This document shows, piece after piece, positions 32,724 through 42,502 of a DNA stretch of 64,000 bases; within the stretch, counting starts at the first letter, position 1, and each line of letters begins with the position of its first letter. The notes under the pieces are model-generated. The model did not search any database and had not been told where the DNA came from. It worked only from the letters and a program-made list of their open reading frames with translations. The stretch is from Pseudomonas bijieensis (lineage in GTDB: Bacteria; Pseudomonadota; Gammaproteobacteria; Pseudomonadales; Pseudomonadaceae): contig NZ_CP048810.1 of assembly GCF_013347965.1 (NCBI RefSeq), forward strand, positions 2,604,001-2,668,000, in the 5' to 3' direction. The position numbers and the translations under genes are program-made.

Positions 32724-32897
32724 GATGTACTCCGATACCGAGGGCTTTCAGCAGTGACCTGCGAGAGTGGCAATCGTTGCGACTGTCATCGTGCCGGCCG
32801 ATGAACGTCGACGGATGTTGGCGACTGAAATGTAAGTAGAATTTTCATCGTTTCATTGCTGTCACACCAGACAGGTGCATCCATAAGGAACACAGCA

Positions 32898-33302
32898 ATG
32901 ACCTTCGCAAAAATCGCTCAAAAACTGGCTCTCTGGGCGGGAAGCCCAAAGACATTTCTGGGGGCTATCGTGTTGTTGGTGCTCTGGGCCCTTAGCGGAC
33001 CTCTTTTCCAGTTCAATGACACGTGGCAACTGATCATCAACACGTCAACCACGATCATTACCTTCCTGATGGTGTTCCTGATCCAAAACACGCAGAACCG
33101 CGATACCGACATCCTGCACCTCAAGGTCGATGAGTTACTGCGAGCAACCAAGGAGGCGCAGAATGCAATGCTCGGGCTCGAGTCGCTGGACCTCAAGCAA
33201 CTGGAGGCGCTGAGAAAGCACTACCAAGCCATGGGCCAGGGCGAAGCCAAGAACCTTGAAGGCCTGGAAGAAAAGAACAAAGTGGACCTGAACCAGTGCT
33301 GA
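32898..33302 (+). CDS. low-affinity iron permease family membrane protein
   Basis: A 134-residue protein with two membrane segments (about residues 21-40 and 49-68) followed by a cytoplasmic helical part. WAGSPKTFLGAIVLLVLWAL and FLMVFLIQNTQNRDTDILHL are hallmarks of the PF04120 family. AAGGA at 32885-32889 favours ATG 32898 over an upstream in-frame start. The family name comes from yeast Fet4; iron transport by these short bacterial proteins is unproven. Confidence 0.85.
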   Translation: MTFAKIAQKLALWAGSPKTFLGAIVLLVLWALSGPLFQFNDTWQLIINTSTTIITFLMVFLIQNTQNRDTDILHLKVDELLRATKEAQNAMLGLESLDLKQLEALRKHYQAMGQGEAKNLEGLEEKNKVDLNQC

Positions 33303-33344
33303 CGCAGATGCGCTGAAAGGTTCTCCTTCGACAGGCAAAAATCA

Positions 33345-33366
33345 ACCGGGACGCGAACGTCCCGGT
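33345..33366. terminator. hairpin between convergent genes
   Basis: ACCGGGACG-CGAA-CGTCCCGGT is a perfect 9-bp stem. On the minus strand it is followed by TGATTTTTG, so it mainly serves the DUF4142 gene; it may also end the iron permease-like transcript. Confidence 0.65.
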
Positions 33367-33388
33367 CCTGAATACAAAAACCAGCGGA

Positions 33389-33892
33389 TCAGCGGCTGGC
33401 TTGCAACGCCCTGGCCATTTCGAGATGGGTCTGCAACTTAGGCAGGGTCTCATCGGCGAAGGCCTTGATTTCCGGCACTTCGGTGGTCTGGGCCTGCTGC
33501 TGGATCTGCGCGATGGCCTCTTCAGTGGCCTTGACCTGGCTGGCGGCATAAGCAGCCTCGAAGGACTCGCCTTCCTGGACCTGCGGCATCAAGGCCTTGG
33601 CCTTGTCAGCCACTTCCTCCCGGGGAGCGACAGGCAAGTCGAGCTTCTTGGCGATCTTCGCCAGGTGTTGATTGGCGGTGGTACGGTCATTGATCACCAT
33701 GATGGTGTAATCCTTGACCTCTCTGGATTCGGCTTTCCCGTGGGCCATGCGACTGGCTTCGATGTCGGCCATGCCTTTGGCTGAAGCATCGTTGATGAAT
33801 TCGGCAGGCGATTGGGCCCAGGCACTATTGGCACCCAGGCCCATCAGTACGATGACACTGGTGGTGCGAAAAAAGCTGGCCATACGGCTCAT
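33389..33892 (-). CDS. DUF4142 periplasmic protein
   Basis: A 167-residue protein with a signal peptide (MSRMASFFRTTSVIVLMGLG, cleavage near AWA-QSPAE) and a DUF4142 helical domain: FINDASAKGMADIEASRMAH, DYTIMVINDRTTANQHLAKI, and TLPKLQTHLEMAR near the C-terminus. The family is ferritin-like in fold and of unknown function. I chose ATG 33892 because GAGGAGGG lies upstream and the signal peptide begins there. Confidence 0.87.
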   Translation of the reverse strand: MSRMASFFRTTSVIVLMGLGANSAWAQSPAEFINDASAKGMADIEASRMAHGKAESREVKDYTIMVINDRTTANQHLAKIAKKLDLPVAPREEVADKAKALMPQVQEGESFEAAYAASQVKATEEAIAQIQQQAQTTEVPEIKAFADETLPKLQTHLEMARALQASR

Positions 33893-34146
33893 GGTCGCGC
33901 CCTCCTCTGATAAAAGTTCTGGCGGGGTTCCCGCCTCTGAATCAGAACCCACCCGATTTCGCTTTCCGCTGAGTAGCTGCCAACAGCCGCGAGGGGGGGT
34001 TCTCCTACTTCTGCGACCCGCTTCAAGCCTCTTCGTTCGATCATGGACGATGTTTCCGGCGAGCGGAGCCCGCCTGACATCTGAAAAGGACAACGCTCGA
34101 AAGGTTGAAAAAAGCCAGCGGCACCACGACGAACGGTGGTGCGCTA

Positions 34147-35511
34147 TCAGATACCGAACGCCCTGTGATTGTGGCGTTTGGCGGCATACATCGCCTCGTC
34201 GGCATGGCGAAACAGTGCGACATCTTCAGTGCCATGGTCGGGGAAACAGGCCACACCTATACTCGGTTCGATGCTCAGGCAGTGGCCGTCCAGACGCAGT
34301 GGCTGGACCAGTGCATGACGGATTTTTTCTTGCACGCCGTGGGCATCCTCCAGGGCCTGGATGCTATGCAGCAAGACCACGAACTCATCTCCGCCAATAC
34401 GCGCCACAGTATCGGTGTCGCGTATACAGCCCTTGAGCCGATTAGCCACCGCTTGTAACAGCATGTCGCCAACCCCATGGCCATAGGTGTCATTGACCTG
34501 CTTGAAACGGTCCAGGTCGATGTACAACAAGGCCATGCGCCCGGACGCAGCGCGGGCGGTCGCCAGTGCACACTTGAACCGTTCACGGAGTAATTCGCGG
34601 TTGGGTACCTGGGTCAGCTGATCGTACTGAGCCATGTGCTGCAACCGGGCATGCAACTGCTTGCGTTCGATGGCGATGGTGATCTGTGCACAGACATATT
34701 GGAGCAGTTCCTTGTCCTGCTCGGTATACCGCTCGGTGTCCGGCGCACTCCTGACGATCAGCGCGCCAATCGTGCCGCTTTGCGAGTTCAGCGGCACGCC
34801 CAGCCAACACGGCGCGTCCGGCTGCGCCACAAGGTCGGCGAACCCCGACGGCAGCTGGCTGCTACCGGGCGTCAGCAGGATTGGCTGGCCGCTGCGAATC
34901 ACCTCGGCGCACAAACGTCCGGTGACGGTGCCCGGCAGTTCAGGCTGCCCTTCCCGGTCGTCAACGTGATAGGGAAAATTCAGTTGCGCGCATTGCTCGT
35001 CATACAGTGCCACCGAGAAATTCAGCGCCGGCAGCCACTCGCCAATAATCAGGTGGATGCGCTTGAACAACGCCAGCAAGTCGGCCGCGGCATGGGCCGC
35101 CTCGGAAATCGCATACAACGCCGCCTGGCGGGACTCGGCCTGCTTGCGTTCGGTGATGTCCCGGGCCACGGCAATGCGCAGTTGATCCGCCGGCGACCAG
35201 CGTGCCGACCACAGGATATGCACCACCCGACCGTCCTTGCGCAGGTAGCGGTTCTCGAAATTGAGCTTGGGCTCACCGTTCATGATCTCCCGCGCCGCCT
35301 CGAGGGTTCGCAGGCGGTCGGCGGGATGCACCAAGTCAATCATTGGTTGGCCGATCAGCTCCTGCGGGGTGTAGCCAAAAATGCGTTCGCAGGCGGCACT
35401 GACAAACACGAAACGCCCTTGACCGTCGACGGCACACACGGCGTCCAGCAGAAGGTCGATGTAGCTGGCCAGCGGCGCGGAGCTTCGAGTGTCCATGGGG
35501 CAGGAGGTCAT
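34147..35511 (-). CDS. PAS-GAF-GGDEF diguanylate cyclase
   Basis: A 454-residue signalling protein without membrane segments. PAS domain at about residues 15-125 (FVFVSAACERIFGYTPQELI), GAF-like domain at about 130-280, GGDEF at about 290-452. The active site RIGGDEFVVLL is intact, so it should make c-di-GMP from GTP. No inhibitory RxxD site is obvious just upstream of it, where CIRDTDTVA is found. The start could also be the Met six codons in. Signal unknown. Confidence 0.9.
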   Translation of the reverse strand: MTSCPMDTRSSAPLASYIDLLLDAVCAVDGQGRFVFVSAACERIFGYTPQELIGQPMIDLVHPADRLRTLEAAREIMNGEPKLNFENRYLRKDGRVVHILWSARWSPADQLRIAVARDITERKQAESRQAALYAISEAAHAAADLLALFKRIHLIIGEWLPALNFSVALYDEQCAQLNFPYHVDDREGQPELPGTVTGRLCAEVIRSGQPILLTPGSSQLPSGFADLVAQPDAPCWLGVPLNSQSGTIGALIVRSAPDTERYTEQDKELLQYVCAQITIAIERKQLHARLQHMAQYDQLTQVPNRELLRERFKCALATARAASGRMALLYIDLDRFKQVNDTYGHGVGDMLLQAVANRLKGCIRDTDTVARIGGDEFVVLLHSIQALEDAHGVQEKIRHALVQPLRLDGHCLSIEPSIGVACFPDHGTEDVALFRHADEAMYAAKRHNHRAFGI

Positions 35512-35685
35512 CCGGACAATGCGGCGGTGAGTGAACCGGGGATCGCCGGTTCACCACGCTGGTACAGCGTGCGGACCCGACGCGCACCCATCATACGATG
35601 AGGATAGCGTAGGTGATCAGTATGCAAACTGCGCGAGATAAGCAGGGCTCATCGCCTGATGTCACGACTCCAGAGAGCCGCCTCG

Positions 35686-36102
35686 TCACGGCTCCGTAAA
35701 AAACTCCATTCCGGCATAAGGAGCATGCCGACAGGCCTTCAGCCTGGATGCCAGGTCTCCCACGTGAACCTCGAGTTTGTGCCCATCCGGGTCGAGAAAG
35801 TAGAACGAATTCCCTTCGCTGCGATTATCCCGCCACGACGCCACCCGGGCCGCGTTCAGCCGCGCCACCAGCACCGGGAAATCCTCGGCGTTGGTGCTGA
35901 AAGCGTAATGGGTGTAGTCCGCCGCCAGCTCGGTCCTGCGCAACGGGTCAAAAGACAGGCACAACCACAATCCCGGCAGCGACAAATAGGCCCCGCTGTT
36001 CCACTTGGCCTCAAGACGCAGCTGCAACAGCTCGCCATAAAAAACCACACTGCGATCCAGGTCGGTGACGGCAAGGGTCAGATGATTGAGGCCAGAAAGC
36101 AT
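35686..36102 (-). CDS. fosA: fosfomycin resistance glutathione transferase FosA
   Basis: A 138-residue vicinal-oxygen-chelate metalloenzyme adding glutathione to fosfomycin. It matches chromosomal FosA of pseudomonads: [19 protein letters not shown] (metal-ligand His 7), DYTHYAF (His about 64), and [19 protein letters not shown] (Glu ligand about 112). I chose ATG 36102, where the FosA N-terminus begins. It is divergent from the oxoamine-synthase-like gene and probably intrinsic rather than acquired. Confidence 0.92.
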   Translation of the reverse strand: MLSGLNHLTLAVTDLDRSVVFYGELLQLRLEAKWNSGAYLSLPGLWLCLSFDPLRRTELAADYTHYAFSTNAEDFPVLVARLNAARVASWRDNRSEGNSFYFLDPDGHKLEVHVGDLASRLKACRHAPYAGMEFFTEP

Positions 36103-36360
36103 CAGCAAGCAACCTTCAGAAAAATAGTGATAACCCAGCGGGCTTGGGGCGAACCCATGACGTTCCCAAGCTCCGACGTCGCCGATGGATTCCCCGCCCA
36201 AGGCCTTAGGCAAAGTCCTACGCAGAAATCTCCAGTGACACTCAAACACGCCAGAAACAGCCGATTCAAAGCCCTGCACAACAATCTGTAAAGTCTGGAA
36301 ACACACCGCTATTGAAACACCCCACGGACAGCACCACTCACCAAGGAATGTAATCGCACC

Positions 36361-37596
36361 ATGAACCAGACTGCTCAAGCGCCCCACCACTTCACCAACT
36401 ATCGCAAGGTCATTTCCCTCGCAGACCAGAACTGGCAGAGCACCGAGGCCGGAAAAGTCTCAGGGCTGAATGTCGAGGTCAAGACACCCAACGTGCTGGT
36501 CGACCAATACGGTCGCACCTTCCATCACTTCTGCACCACTTCCTACCTGGGCCTGGACTACCACCCCGCATTGCTGGACGGCGCCATGACCACACTGTGG
36601 GAAACCGGAACCCTTCGGGTCGCCAATTCAAAGAATCGCTGCAAGCTGGCGATCCTGGACCAGTACGAAACCCAATTGTCGGAGCTGTTTGGCGCCAGTT
36701 GTCTCAGTGCCCTGTCGTGCAGCGCGGCGAGCGCTGGAATCCTGCCACTGCTGGCCAGCGGTGCGTTCACCAACAATTGTTCGCCCGTCATGGTGTTCGA
36801 CAAACACGCCCATTACTCGATGAACCACAGCAAGGCCGCCTGCGCCGATGAAACCCAGGTCATCACCTGCCCCCACAACGACATGGATTTCATTGAAGAC
36901 ATGTGCAAACGCCAGCGCAGCGTGGCGTACGTGGCTGACGGCGCCTACAGCATGGGCGGGTTGGCGGACCTCGACAGCCTGATGTATCTCAAGCAACGCT
37001 ACGGTCTGTTTCTCTATCTGGATGACTCCCACGCATTGTCCGCGGTCGGGGAGTCCGGAGCGGGCCTGGTCCGTTCGCGCCTCCCTGCCGTGGACGAGCG
37101 CACCCTGATCGTGGCTTCCCTGGCCAAGTCATTTGGCGCCAGTGGCGGGCTGGTCATGTTTGGCAGTGAACGGCACAAGGCGCTGGTGCAGCGTTACGGT
37201 GGGCCGAGCAATTGGTCCCAGAGCCTGAACGCAGCAGCCATCGGCGCCGGCATGGCCTCGATCCGCCTGCACCGCAGCCGGGAATTCAGCACCTTGCAGG
37301 AGCGCTTACAGGCTAATATTCGCCTCTTCGACAGCCTCGTGCGTACCGAACAGCGCGGCAACCCCATGGCAATCCGTATGGTGCCTTGCGGTGAAGCGGC
37401 CCTGGCCAACAGCCTGGCGGTCGAACTGGCCGAACTGGGGTATTTCACCTCGGCGGTCTTTTTCCCCGTGGTGCCGCAAGGCAAGGCGGCTATTCGCATT
37501 ACCCTGCGCGCCGACATGGAGCCGAACGTGATTCGCTCGTTTTGCGAAAAGATCACCGAACTGCTGCTGACCCACGGGCGTGACATCCGCCCTTGA
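36361..37596 (+). CDS. alpha-oxoamine synthase-like PLP-dependent enzyme
   Basis: A 411-residue aminotransferase class I/II fold enzyme of the alpha-oxoamine synthase group (relatives: KBL, ALA synthase, BioF, CqsA). Seen: [20 protein letters not shown], the [16 protein letters not shown] loop (about residues 221-236), and the PLP lysine in [13 protein letters not shown] (about 252). Such enzymes condense an acyl-CoA/ACP with an amino acid. It is neither clearly KBL nor BioF and has no partner dehydrogenase in its operon; it is followed 13 bases later by an MFS exporter, suggesting that it makes a secreted small molecule. Confidence 0.82.
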   Translation: MNQTAQAPHHFTNYRKVISLADQNWQSTEAGKVSGLNVEVKTPNVLVDQYGRTFHHFCTTSYLGLDYHPALLDGAMTTLWETGTLRVANSKNRCKLAILDQYETQLSELFGASCLSALSCSAASAGILPLLASGAFTNNCSPVMVFDKHAHYSMNHSKAACADETQVITCPHNDMDFIEDMCKRQRSVAYVADGAYSMGGLADLDSLMYLKQRYGLFLYLDDSHALSAVGESGAGLVRSRLPAVDERTLIVASLAKSFGASGGLVMFGSERHKALVQRYGGPSNWSQSLNAAAIGAGMASIRLHRSREFSTLQERLQANIRLFDSLVRTEQRGNPMAIRMVPCGEAALANSLAVELAELGYFTSAVFFPVVPQGKAAIRITLRADMEPNVIRSFCEKITELLLTHGRDIRP

Positions 37597-37609
37597 GACA
37601 GGACGCTCG

Positions 37610-38773
37610 ATGAAGAACCGTACAACCCTGATCGTCACCTGCACCACCGTCTTCCTGGCACAACTGGGCATGAGCATCTACTTGCCGGCCCTGCCCGATA
37701 TAGCCCGGGACCTGGGCGCCGATGCGTCCCGGGTTTCCTGGGGTTTGTCGGTGTATCTGATTGGCATGGCGCTGCCCATGTTGCTGTGGGGCAGCCTGAG
37801 CCAGCGCCTGGGGCGCAAGCCGGTCTTGCTGGCGGCCTTGGGGTTATACGGCCTGGGTAACCTGGCCCTTCCAATGGGCACAACCGTGGAGGCGTTCCTG
37901 ACGCTCAGGTTGATCCAGGGCATCGGCGCCAGCGGTATTTCGGTGATGGCGCGGGTATTGATTCGTGACAGTTTCAGCGGCGACCTGTTGGCCAAGGCGC
38001 TGTCATGGATATCCATCGCCTTTGTGATTGCCCTCGGGATCGGCCAGTACCTGGGCTCGCTGATCCAGGCCACTTTCGGTTGGGAAGCGATTTTCCAGGG
38101 CTTGGGCGCCGTCAGCCTGGCCATGGCGGCAGCAGTGTCCCGGGCCCGGTTCCCGGCGCTGGTAAACGCCAGCAACGGGCAATCAGCGTGGGGTATCTAC
38201 GGGCAAATACTCCGACAGCGCACGTTCCTGCTGCCGGCATTGGCCGGTGGGCTGGGTTACGGCGTGATCGTCGCGTTCAATACCGCAGCGCCGCTGATCC
38301 TGCAGGAAAGCTTCCACTGGTCGCCCATTGAATACGGCCTGCTGGGCTGGCCGGTCAGTGCGGCGTACTTGCTCGGGGCGCTGGCGGTGAACGCTTTTGT
38401 ACTGCGCACCGGCCAACGACGAATGATGGGCTGGGGCATCGCGCTGGTGCTGGGCGGCAGCGTGACCATGCTGGCAGGCAGCCTTACCCTGGACAGCATC
38501 GCGTTGCTCTTCTGGCTGCCGTATTGTTTCGCGGTGTTTGGCCAGTCATTGACCTACCCCATCAGCCTGTCCCTGGCCAACGAAGGCTCACCGGTGGCCG
38601 GCGCCTATGCCATGGCGTTGAGCGGGTTTCTGCATCAACTGATGGCCTCGGTGATCGGCGCCATGGCCAGCCTGTCGTTGAGCCAACAGGCCTGGCCGCT
38701 GGCGGCGTTGTGCGTACTGCTGGGGGCGGCGGCGATGCTCTGTGTGAGGTGCGTGCCGCCCCGGGTCGCTTAA
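37610..38773 (+). CDS. MFS efflux transporter (Bcr/CmlA-like DHA1)
   Basis: A 387-residue, 12-helix major facilitator. The motif-A-like loop is [20 protein letters not shown] (about 63-82), and [20 protein letters not shown] matches motif B of drug:H+ antiporters. CAGGAC lies before ATG 37610, 13 bases after the oxoamine-synthase-like gene, so the two form an operon and the pump may export that enzyme's product. It converges with yiaY, the two stops overlapping by 2-4 bases. Confidence 0.88.
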   Translation: MKNRTTLIVTCTTVFLAQLGMSIYLPALPDIARDLGADASRVSWGLSVYLIGMALPMLLWGSLSQRLGRKPVLLAALGLYGLGNLALPMGTTVEAFLTLRLIQGIGASGISVMARVLIRDSFSGDLLAKALSWISIAFVIALGIGQYLGSLIQATFGWEAIFQGLGAVSLAMAAAVSRARFPALVNASNGQSAWGIYGQILRQRTFLLPALAGGLGYGVIVAFNTAAPLILQESFHWSPIEYGLLGWPVSAAYLLGALAVNAFVLRTGQRRMMGWGIALVLGGSVTMLAGSLTLDSIALLFWLPYCFAVFGQSLTYPISLSLANEGSPVAGAYAMALSGFLHQLMASVIGAMASLSLSQQAWPLAALCVLLGAAAMLCVRCVPPRVA

Positions 38774-39918
38774 AACGCGCTGCGGAAAATCTCTTCGATC
38801 TGCCGCTGGTCCGCCGCCCGTGGGTTGGTCAGCCCGCAGGCGTCTTTCAAGGCGTTGGCGGCCAGCACCGGTACGTCGTTGAGGCGTACGCCCAGGTCAC
38901 GCAAACCGGCCGGAATGTCCACGTCATGAGCCAGGCTGCGGATCGCCGCAATGGCGTCCCGGGCCCCCTCTTCCGGGCTGGTTCCGTGTGTATCGACGCC
39001 CATGGCATGGGCCACGTCGGTCAGTCGAGCAGCGCATACCGAGGCGTTGAAACTCTGCACATGAGGCAACAGCACCGCGTTGCACACACCGTGAGGCAAG
39101 TCGTAGAAACCACCCAGTTGATGCGCCATGGCGTGGACGAAACCCAACGACGCATTGTTGAACGCCATCCCTGCGAGAAACTGCGCGTAGGCCATGTTCT
39201 CCCGGGCTGGCAGATCGCTGCCGTCGCGCACGGCCAGGCGCAGGTTGTTGCTGATCAAGGTGATGGCCTTCAGCGCACAGGCATCGGTAATCGGCGTGGC
39301 GGCGGTGGAGACATAAGCCTCGATCGCGTGGGTCAGCGCATCCATACCGGTGGCGGCCGTCAGGCCCTTGGGCATTGCCACCATCAGCGCCGGATCATTG
39401 ACCGACATCAAGGGGGTCACGTTACGATCGACAATCGCCATTTTCACGTGGCGCGTCTCGTCGGTGATGATGCAAAAACGGGTCATTTCACTGGCGGTGC
39501 CTGCCGTGGTGTTGATGGCGATCAACGGCAATTGCGGTTTGCTCGAACGATCGACGCCTTCATAGTCACGAATCTGCCCGCCATTGGTGGCGCACAGGGC
39601 GATGCCCTTGGCACAGTCGTGGGGCGAACCGCCCCCCAGGGACACGACGAAGTCACACTGGCTCTCCTTCAGCAGCCCCAGTCCGAGTTCGACATTGGCA
39701 ATGCTTGGGTTGGGCTTGGCACCGTCGAAAACCACCGAGTCGACATCCTGGAGTGCCAGCAGCTCAGCCACCTTGCTGGCGACACCGGCCTTGGCCAGCC
39801 CCGCGTCGGTGACGATCAGGGCCTTGCGAAAGCCGTAGTTGCGAATGGCGGTCATTGCTTCATCGAGGCAGCCCAGCCCCATGATGTTCACGGCGGGAAT
39901 GAAAAAAGTGCTGCTCAT
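38770..39918 (-). CDS. yiaY: iron-containing alcohol dehydrogenase YiaY
   Basis: A 382-residue group III (iron-dependent) alcohol dehydrogenase closely resembling E. coli YiaY from [12 protein letters not shown] onwards. The NAD site [18 protein letters not shown] (about 93-110) and metal site [13 protein letters not shown], then [20 protein letters not shown] with three His ligands, are intact. I chose ATG 39918; the upstream frame has no family similarity. It reduces or oxidises short alcohols and aldehydes; in pseudomonads a relative (ErcA) has a regulatory role in ethanol metabolism. Confidence 0.92.
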   Translation of the reverse strand: MSSTFFIPAVNIMGLGCLDEAMTAIRNYGFRKALIVTDAGLAKAGVASKVAELLALQDVDSVVFDGAKPNPSIANVELGLGLLKESQCDFVVSLGGGSPHDCAKGIALCATNGGQIRDYEGVDRSSKPQLPLIAINTTAGTASEMTRFCIITDETRHVKMAIVDRNVTPLMSVNDPALMVAMPKGLTAATGMDALTHAIEAYVSTAATPITDACALKAITLISNNLRLAVRDGSDLPARENMAYAQFLAGMAFNNASLGFVHAMAHQLGGFYDLPHGVCNAVLLPHVQSFNASVCAARLTDVAHAMGVDTHGTSPEEGARDAIAAIRSLAHDVDIPAGLRDLGVRLNDVPVLAANALKDACGLTNPRAADQRQIEEIFRSAF

Positions 39919-40047
39919 GAGGTCATGCTCCAGGATAGAGGCCGGATCGGCGGGCCTACAGAATGACCCAGTAGTCATGACGTATCTTGATCTGGCTCAA
40001 GACTGGGTCGTGATAAAGTCGCGACCTGCCTTTGCCACGTTTTTGAG

Positions 40048-41079
40048 ATGACCCTTGCGATGACCGATTTCCAGGAATACGACACCCGGCTCGAAGACTG
40101 GGAGGCCGTGCGCGCCGATACCGCCTTCAGCGGCCTGCTGGTGGGCAATGGAGCCAGCCGCGCGGTGTGGGACGATTTCGGCTATGACTCGCTGTTCGAA
40201 AATGCCCGCGTTGTCGAAGAAAAAACCCTGAGCCCGTCGGAGCTGAGCGTGTTCGACGCGATGCAAACCCGCAGTTTCGAACAGGTGCTCGGTGCGCTGA
40301 AAACCACCAGTCGGATCAACAAGGCCCTGGCCGTCAGCTCTGCCGCCCCCCGCAATCGCTACTACGCGATCAAGGAAGCGCTGATCAACACCGTGCATGC
40401 GGTGCATATCCCATGGCGCCTGGTGCAACCCTCGACCCTGGCGACGCTCAACCAGGAGCTGGGACGCTACCGCACGGTGTTCACCACCAACTACGACCTG
40501 CTCAACTACTGGGCGATCCAGCACGCGCCCGAGACCATCAGCGACCTGTTCCTGGGCGATGACCACAGTTTCGACCTGAGCCAGGCGACCACGGACAAAC
40601 CGCGCCTGCTGTACTTGCACGGCGGCCTGCACCTGGTGCGTAATCAGGACGGCACGGCGCGCAAGCTCACGTCCACCGAAGGCACCTTGCTCGGCAGTTT
40701 CGCCATCAACAACACCCTCAAGACCCTCGACGACGTGCCGCTGTTCGTCAATGAAGGCCCCAGCAGTGACAAGCTCAAGACCATCCGCAGCAGCGACTAC
40801 CTGTCGTTCTGCTATGAGCAGTTGCTGCAGCACGGCGACAACTTGTGTCTGTTCGGCCAGGCCCTGGGCGAGCAAGACCGGCATATTGTCCATGCCCTGC
40901 GCCTGGCCGCACCGAAAACCGTGGCGATTTCGATCTATCCCCGTAGCCAGGCGTTCATCCAGCATCAGAAGCGCCATTACGCCAAGGTGTTCCAGGGACT
41001 GGAGGTGCAATTGCGCTTCTTCGATGCCAAGAGCCACCCGCTGGGCGATCCGAAGCTGTCGGTGCCAGTGGAGGTTTAA
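40048..41079 (+). CDS. DUF4917, SIR2-like protein
   Basis: A 343-residue protein with a SIR2-like Rossmann pattern: LLVGNGASRAVWDDFGYDSL (about residues 30-49), VFTTNYDLLNYWAI (about 143-156), LYLHGGLHLV (about 190), and a late GQALGEQDRHIV. DUF4917 members resemble SIR2 domains, which in some bacterial defence proteins cleave NAD+. Here it stands alone, divergent from yiaY, so defence is only a possibility. ATG 40060 is an alternative start; neither has a clear ribosome-binding site. Confidence 0.8.
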   Translation: MTLAMTDFQEYDTRLEDWEAVRADTAFSGLLVGNGASRAVWDDFGYDSLFENARVVEEKTLSPSELSVFDAMQTRSFEQVLGALKTTSRINKALAVSSAAPRNRYYAIKEALINTVHAVHIPWRLVQPSTLATLNQELGRYRTVFTTNYDLLNYWAIQHAPETISDLFLGDDHSFDLSQATTDKPRLLYLHGGLHLVRNQDGTARKLTSTEGTLLGSFAINNTLKTLDDVPLFVNEGPSSDKLKTIRSSDYLSFCYEQLLQHGDNLCLFGQALGEQDRHIVHALRLAAPKTVAISIYPRSQAFIQHQKRHYAKVFQGLEVQLRFFDAKSHPLGDPKLSVPVEV

Positions 41080-41113
41080 AGGCAGGGTAAACCTGAGTGG
41101 CAAGGGGTTCACT

Positions 41114-41205
41114 TGTGGGAGCAAAGCTTGCTCGCGATGAGCGATAACTCGGCTAGCCTGCACAATCGCAGCGCCTGCATCGCGGGCAAGCCTTGCTCCC
41201 ACAGG
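41114..41205. repeat. REP pair
   Basis: TGTGGGAGCAAAGCTTGCTC and a GCGGGCAAGCCTTGCTCCCA variant in inverse orientation flank a spacer, between convergent DUF4917 and yegP-like genes. Confidence 0.88.
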
Positions 41206-41239
41206 TCCCCTCGTCAAAGATCCTCTTATTACCGTCCTG

Positions 41240-41584
41240 TCAGAGCGCCACCACGGTCTTGTCCTTGATCACCGTCGTCGGTCCGTTGGCCTTGACGCTG
41301 GCGATACCTTTGTCCCGGGCGGCGTCCGATGAGTACGCCTCGCTGCTACCAATCACTTCGTGGTTGCCGGCCTTGAGGTTGAAATACGGATGGCCGTCCT
41401 TGGTGTTCTTGAGTTCATAGCGCTCGGCCAACGGACTGTTTTTCTGCACCGAAGCAATGCCGCCATCGGCACCGCTGCGGGTGGTGTACAGCTCGCTGGT
41501 CAAAATGGTCTCGGCGTTGGCCGCCTTGAGCACAAACCGAAACTGGCCGCTGCTGCTTTTGCTGATTTCGTACCATCCGGACAT
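41240..41584 (-). CDS. yegP: YegP-family protein (two DUF1508 repeats)
   Basis: A 114-residue protein with two copies of the DUF1508 fold: GWYEISKSSSGQFRFVLKAA, then ILTSELYTTRSGADGGIASV, and again YELKNTKDGHPYFNLKAGNH, then IGSSEAYSSDAARDKGIASV. The repeats are about 50 residues apart. E. coli YegP has the same build; its function is unknown. GGAG precedes the ATG. Confidence 0.9.
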   Translation of the reverse strand: MSGWYEISKSSSGQFRFVLKAANAETILTSELYTTRSGADGGIASVQKNSPLAERYELKNTKDGHPYFNLKAGNHEVIGSSEAYSSDAARDKGIASVKANGPTTVIKDKTVVAL

Positions 41585-41663
41585 GATTTTTCTCCTGGCA
41601 ATGAAGACATGCCCCGAGAGTAAAGACCCGCTGCGCTTGTCCTGCCAGTGCGCTATGCAGCGT

Positions 41664-42245
41664 TTACAAAGTGATGGCCGTGCCCAGCAAAGTCAGGAAC
41701 CCCGCCAGCCAGCTTGGATGCGCAGGCCAGGCCGGTGCGGTCGCCAGGTTGCCCTGGACATGGCCTTGGGTCACGGGAATGTCGATATAGGTCCCGCCCG
41801 CCAGCCGTACTTCCGGGGCACACGCGGGGTAGGCGCTGCATTCGCGCCCTTCGAGGATGCCCGCCGCCGCCAGCAGTTGCGCGCCATGGCATACGGCGGC
41901 AATTGGCTTGCCCGCCAGGTCGAAATCACGCACCAGTTGCAGGACGGTTTCATTCAGACGCAGGTATTCCGGCGCGCGTCCACCCGGCACCAGCAATGCG
42001 TCGTAGTCGGTGGCCTGGACGTTGGCGAAGTCATGGTTGAGGGCGAACAAGTGCCCCGGTTTTTCACTGTAGGTCTGGTCACCTTCGAAATCATGGATCG
42101 CTGTGCGCACCGTCTGCCCCGCGGTTTTGTCCGGGCACACGGCATGCACGGTGTGGCCGACCATCTGCAAGGCCTGGAACGGCACCATGACTTCATAATC
42201 TTCGACGTAATCGCCGACCAGCATCAGGATTTTCTTGGCCGCCAT
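41664..42245 (-). CDS. DJ-1/PfpI family protein
   Basis: A 193-residue class I glutamine amidotransferase-like protein. The reactive Cys lies in the nucleophile elbow [12 protein letters not shown] (about residue 117) and the conserved Glu in [13 protein letters not shown] (about 16). [14 protein letters not shown] is typical of PfpI/YhbO members, which act as proteases, deglycases or chaperones in different reports. AGGAG precedes the ATG. Stand-alone gene. Confidence 0.9.
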   Translation of the reverse strand: MAAKKILMLVGDYVEDYEVMVPFQALQMVGHTVHAVCPDKTAGQTVRTAIHDFEGDQTYSEKPGHLFALNHDFANVQATDYDALLVPGGRAPEYLRLNETVLQLVRDFDLAGKPIAAVCHGAQLLAAAGILEGRECSAYPACAPEVRLAGGTYIDIPVTQGHVQGNLATAPAWPAHPSWLAGFLTLLGTAITL

Positions 42246-42378
42246 GGGAAGGGCTCCTTTGGGAATGCGTGAGGGGTTAACGCATTAAAGGTAGACCGGC
42301 ACGTCGGTGGGTGAAGGATAAGCGGCGATTACCTGACGGGCTGCATCGATACGCTGGTCTCACAGGCCAGACTCAACC

Positions 42379-42470
42379 TTGTGGGAGCAAAGCTTGCTCG
42401 CGATGCAGGCACCACGACTCGACAGTAGAACCGAGTCATCCTTCGTCGCGAGCAAGCTTTGCTCCCACAG
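42379..42470. repeat. REP pair
   Basis: TTGTGGGAGCAAAGCTTGCT and the inverse copy flank about 40 bases, between the PfpI-like gene and the downstream end of the methyltransferase gene. Confidence 0.9.
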
Positions 42471-42502
42471 TCCCCTATCACAGGAGTTGGCGTAAACAGG
42501 AG

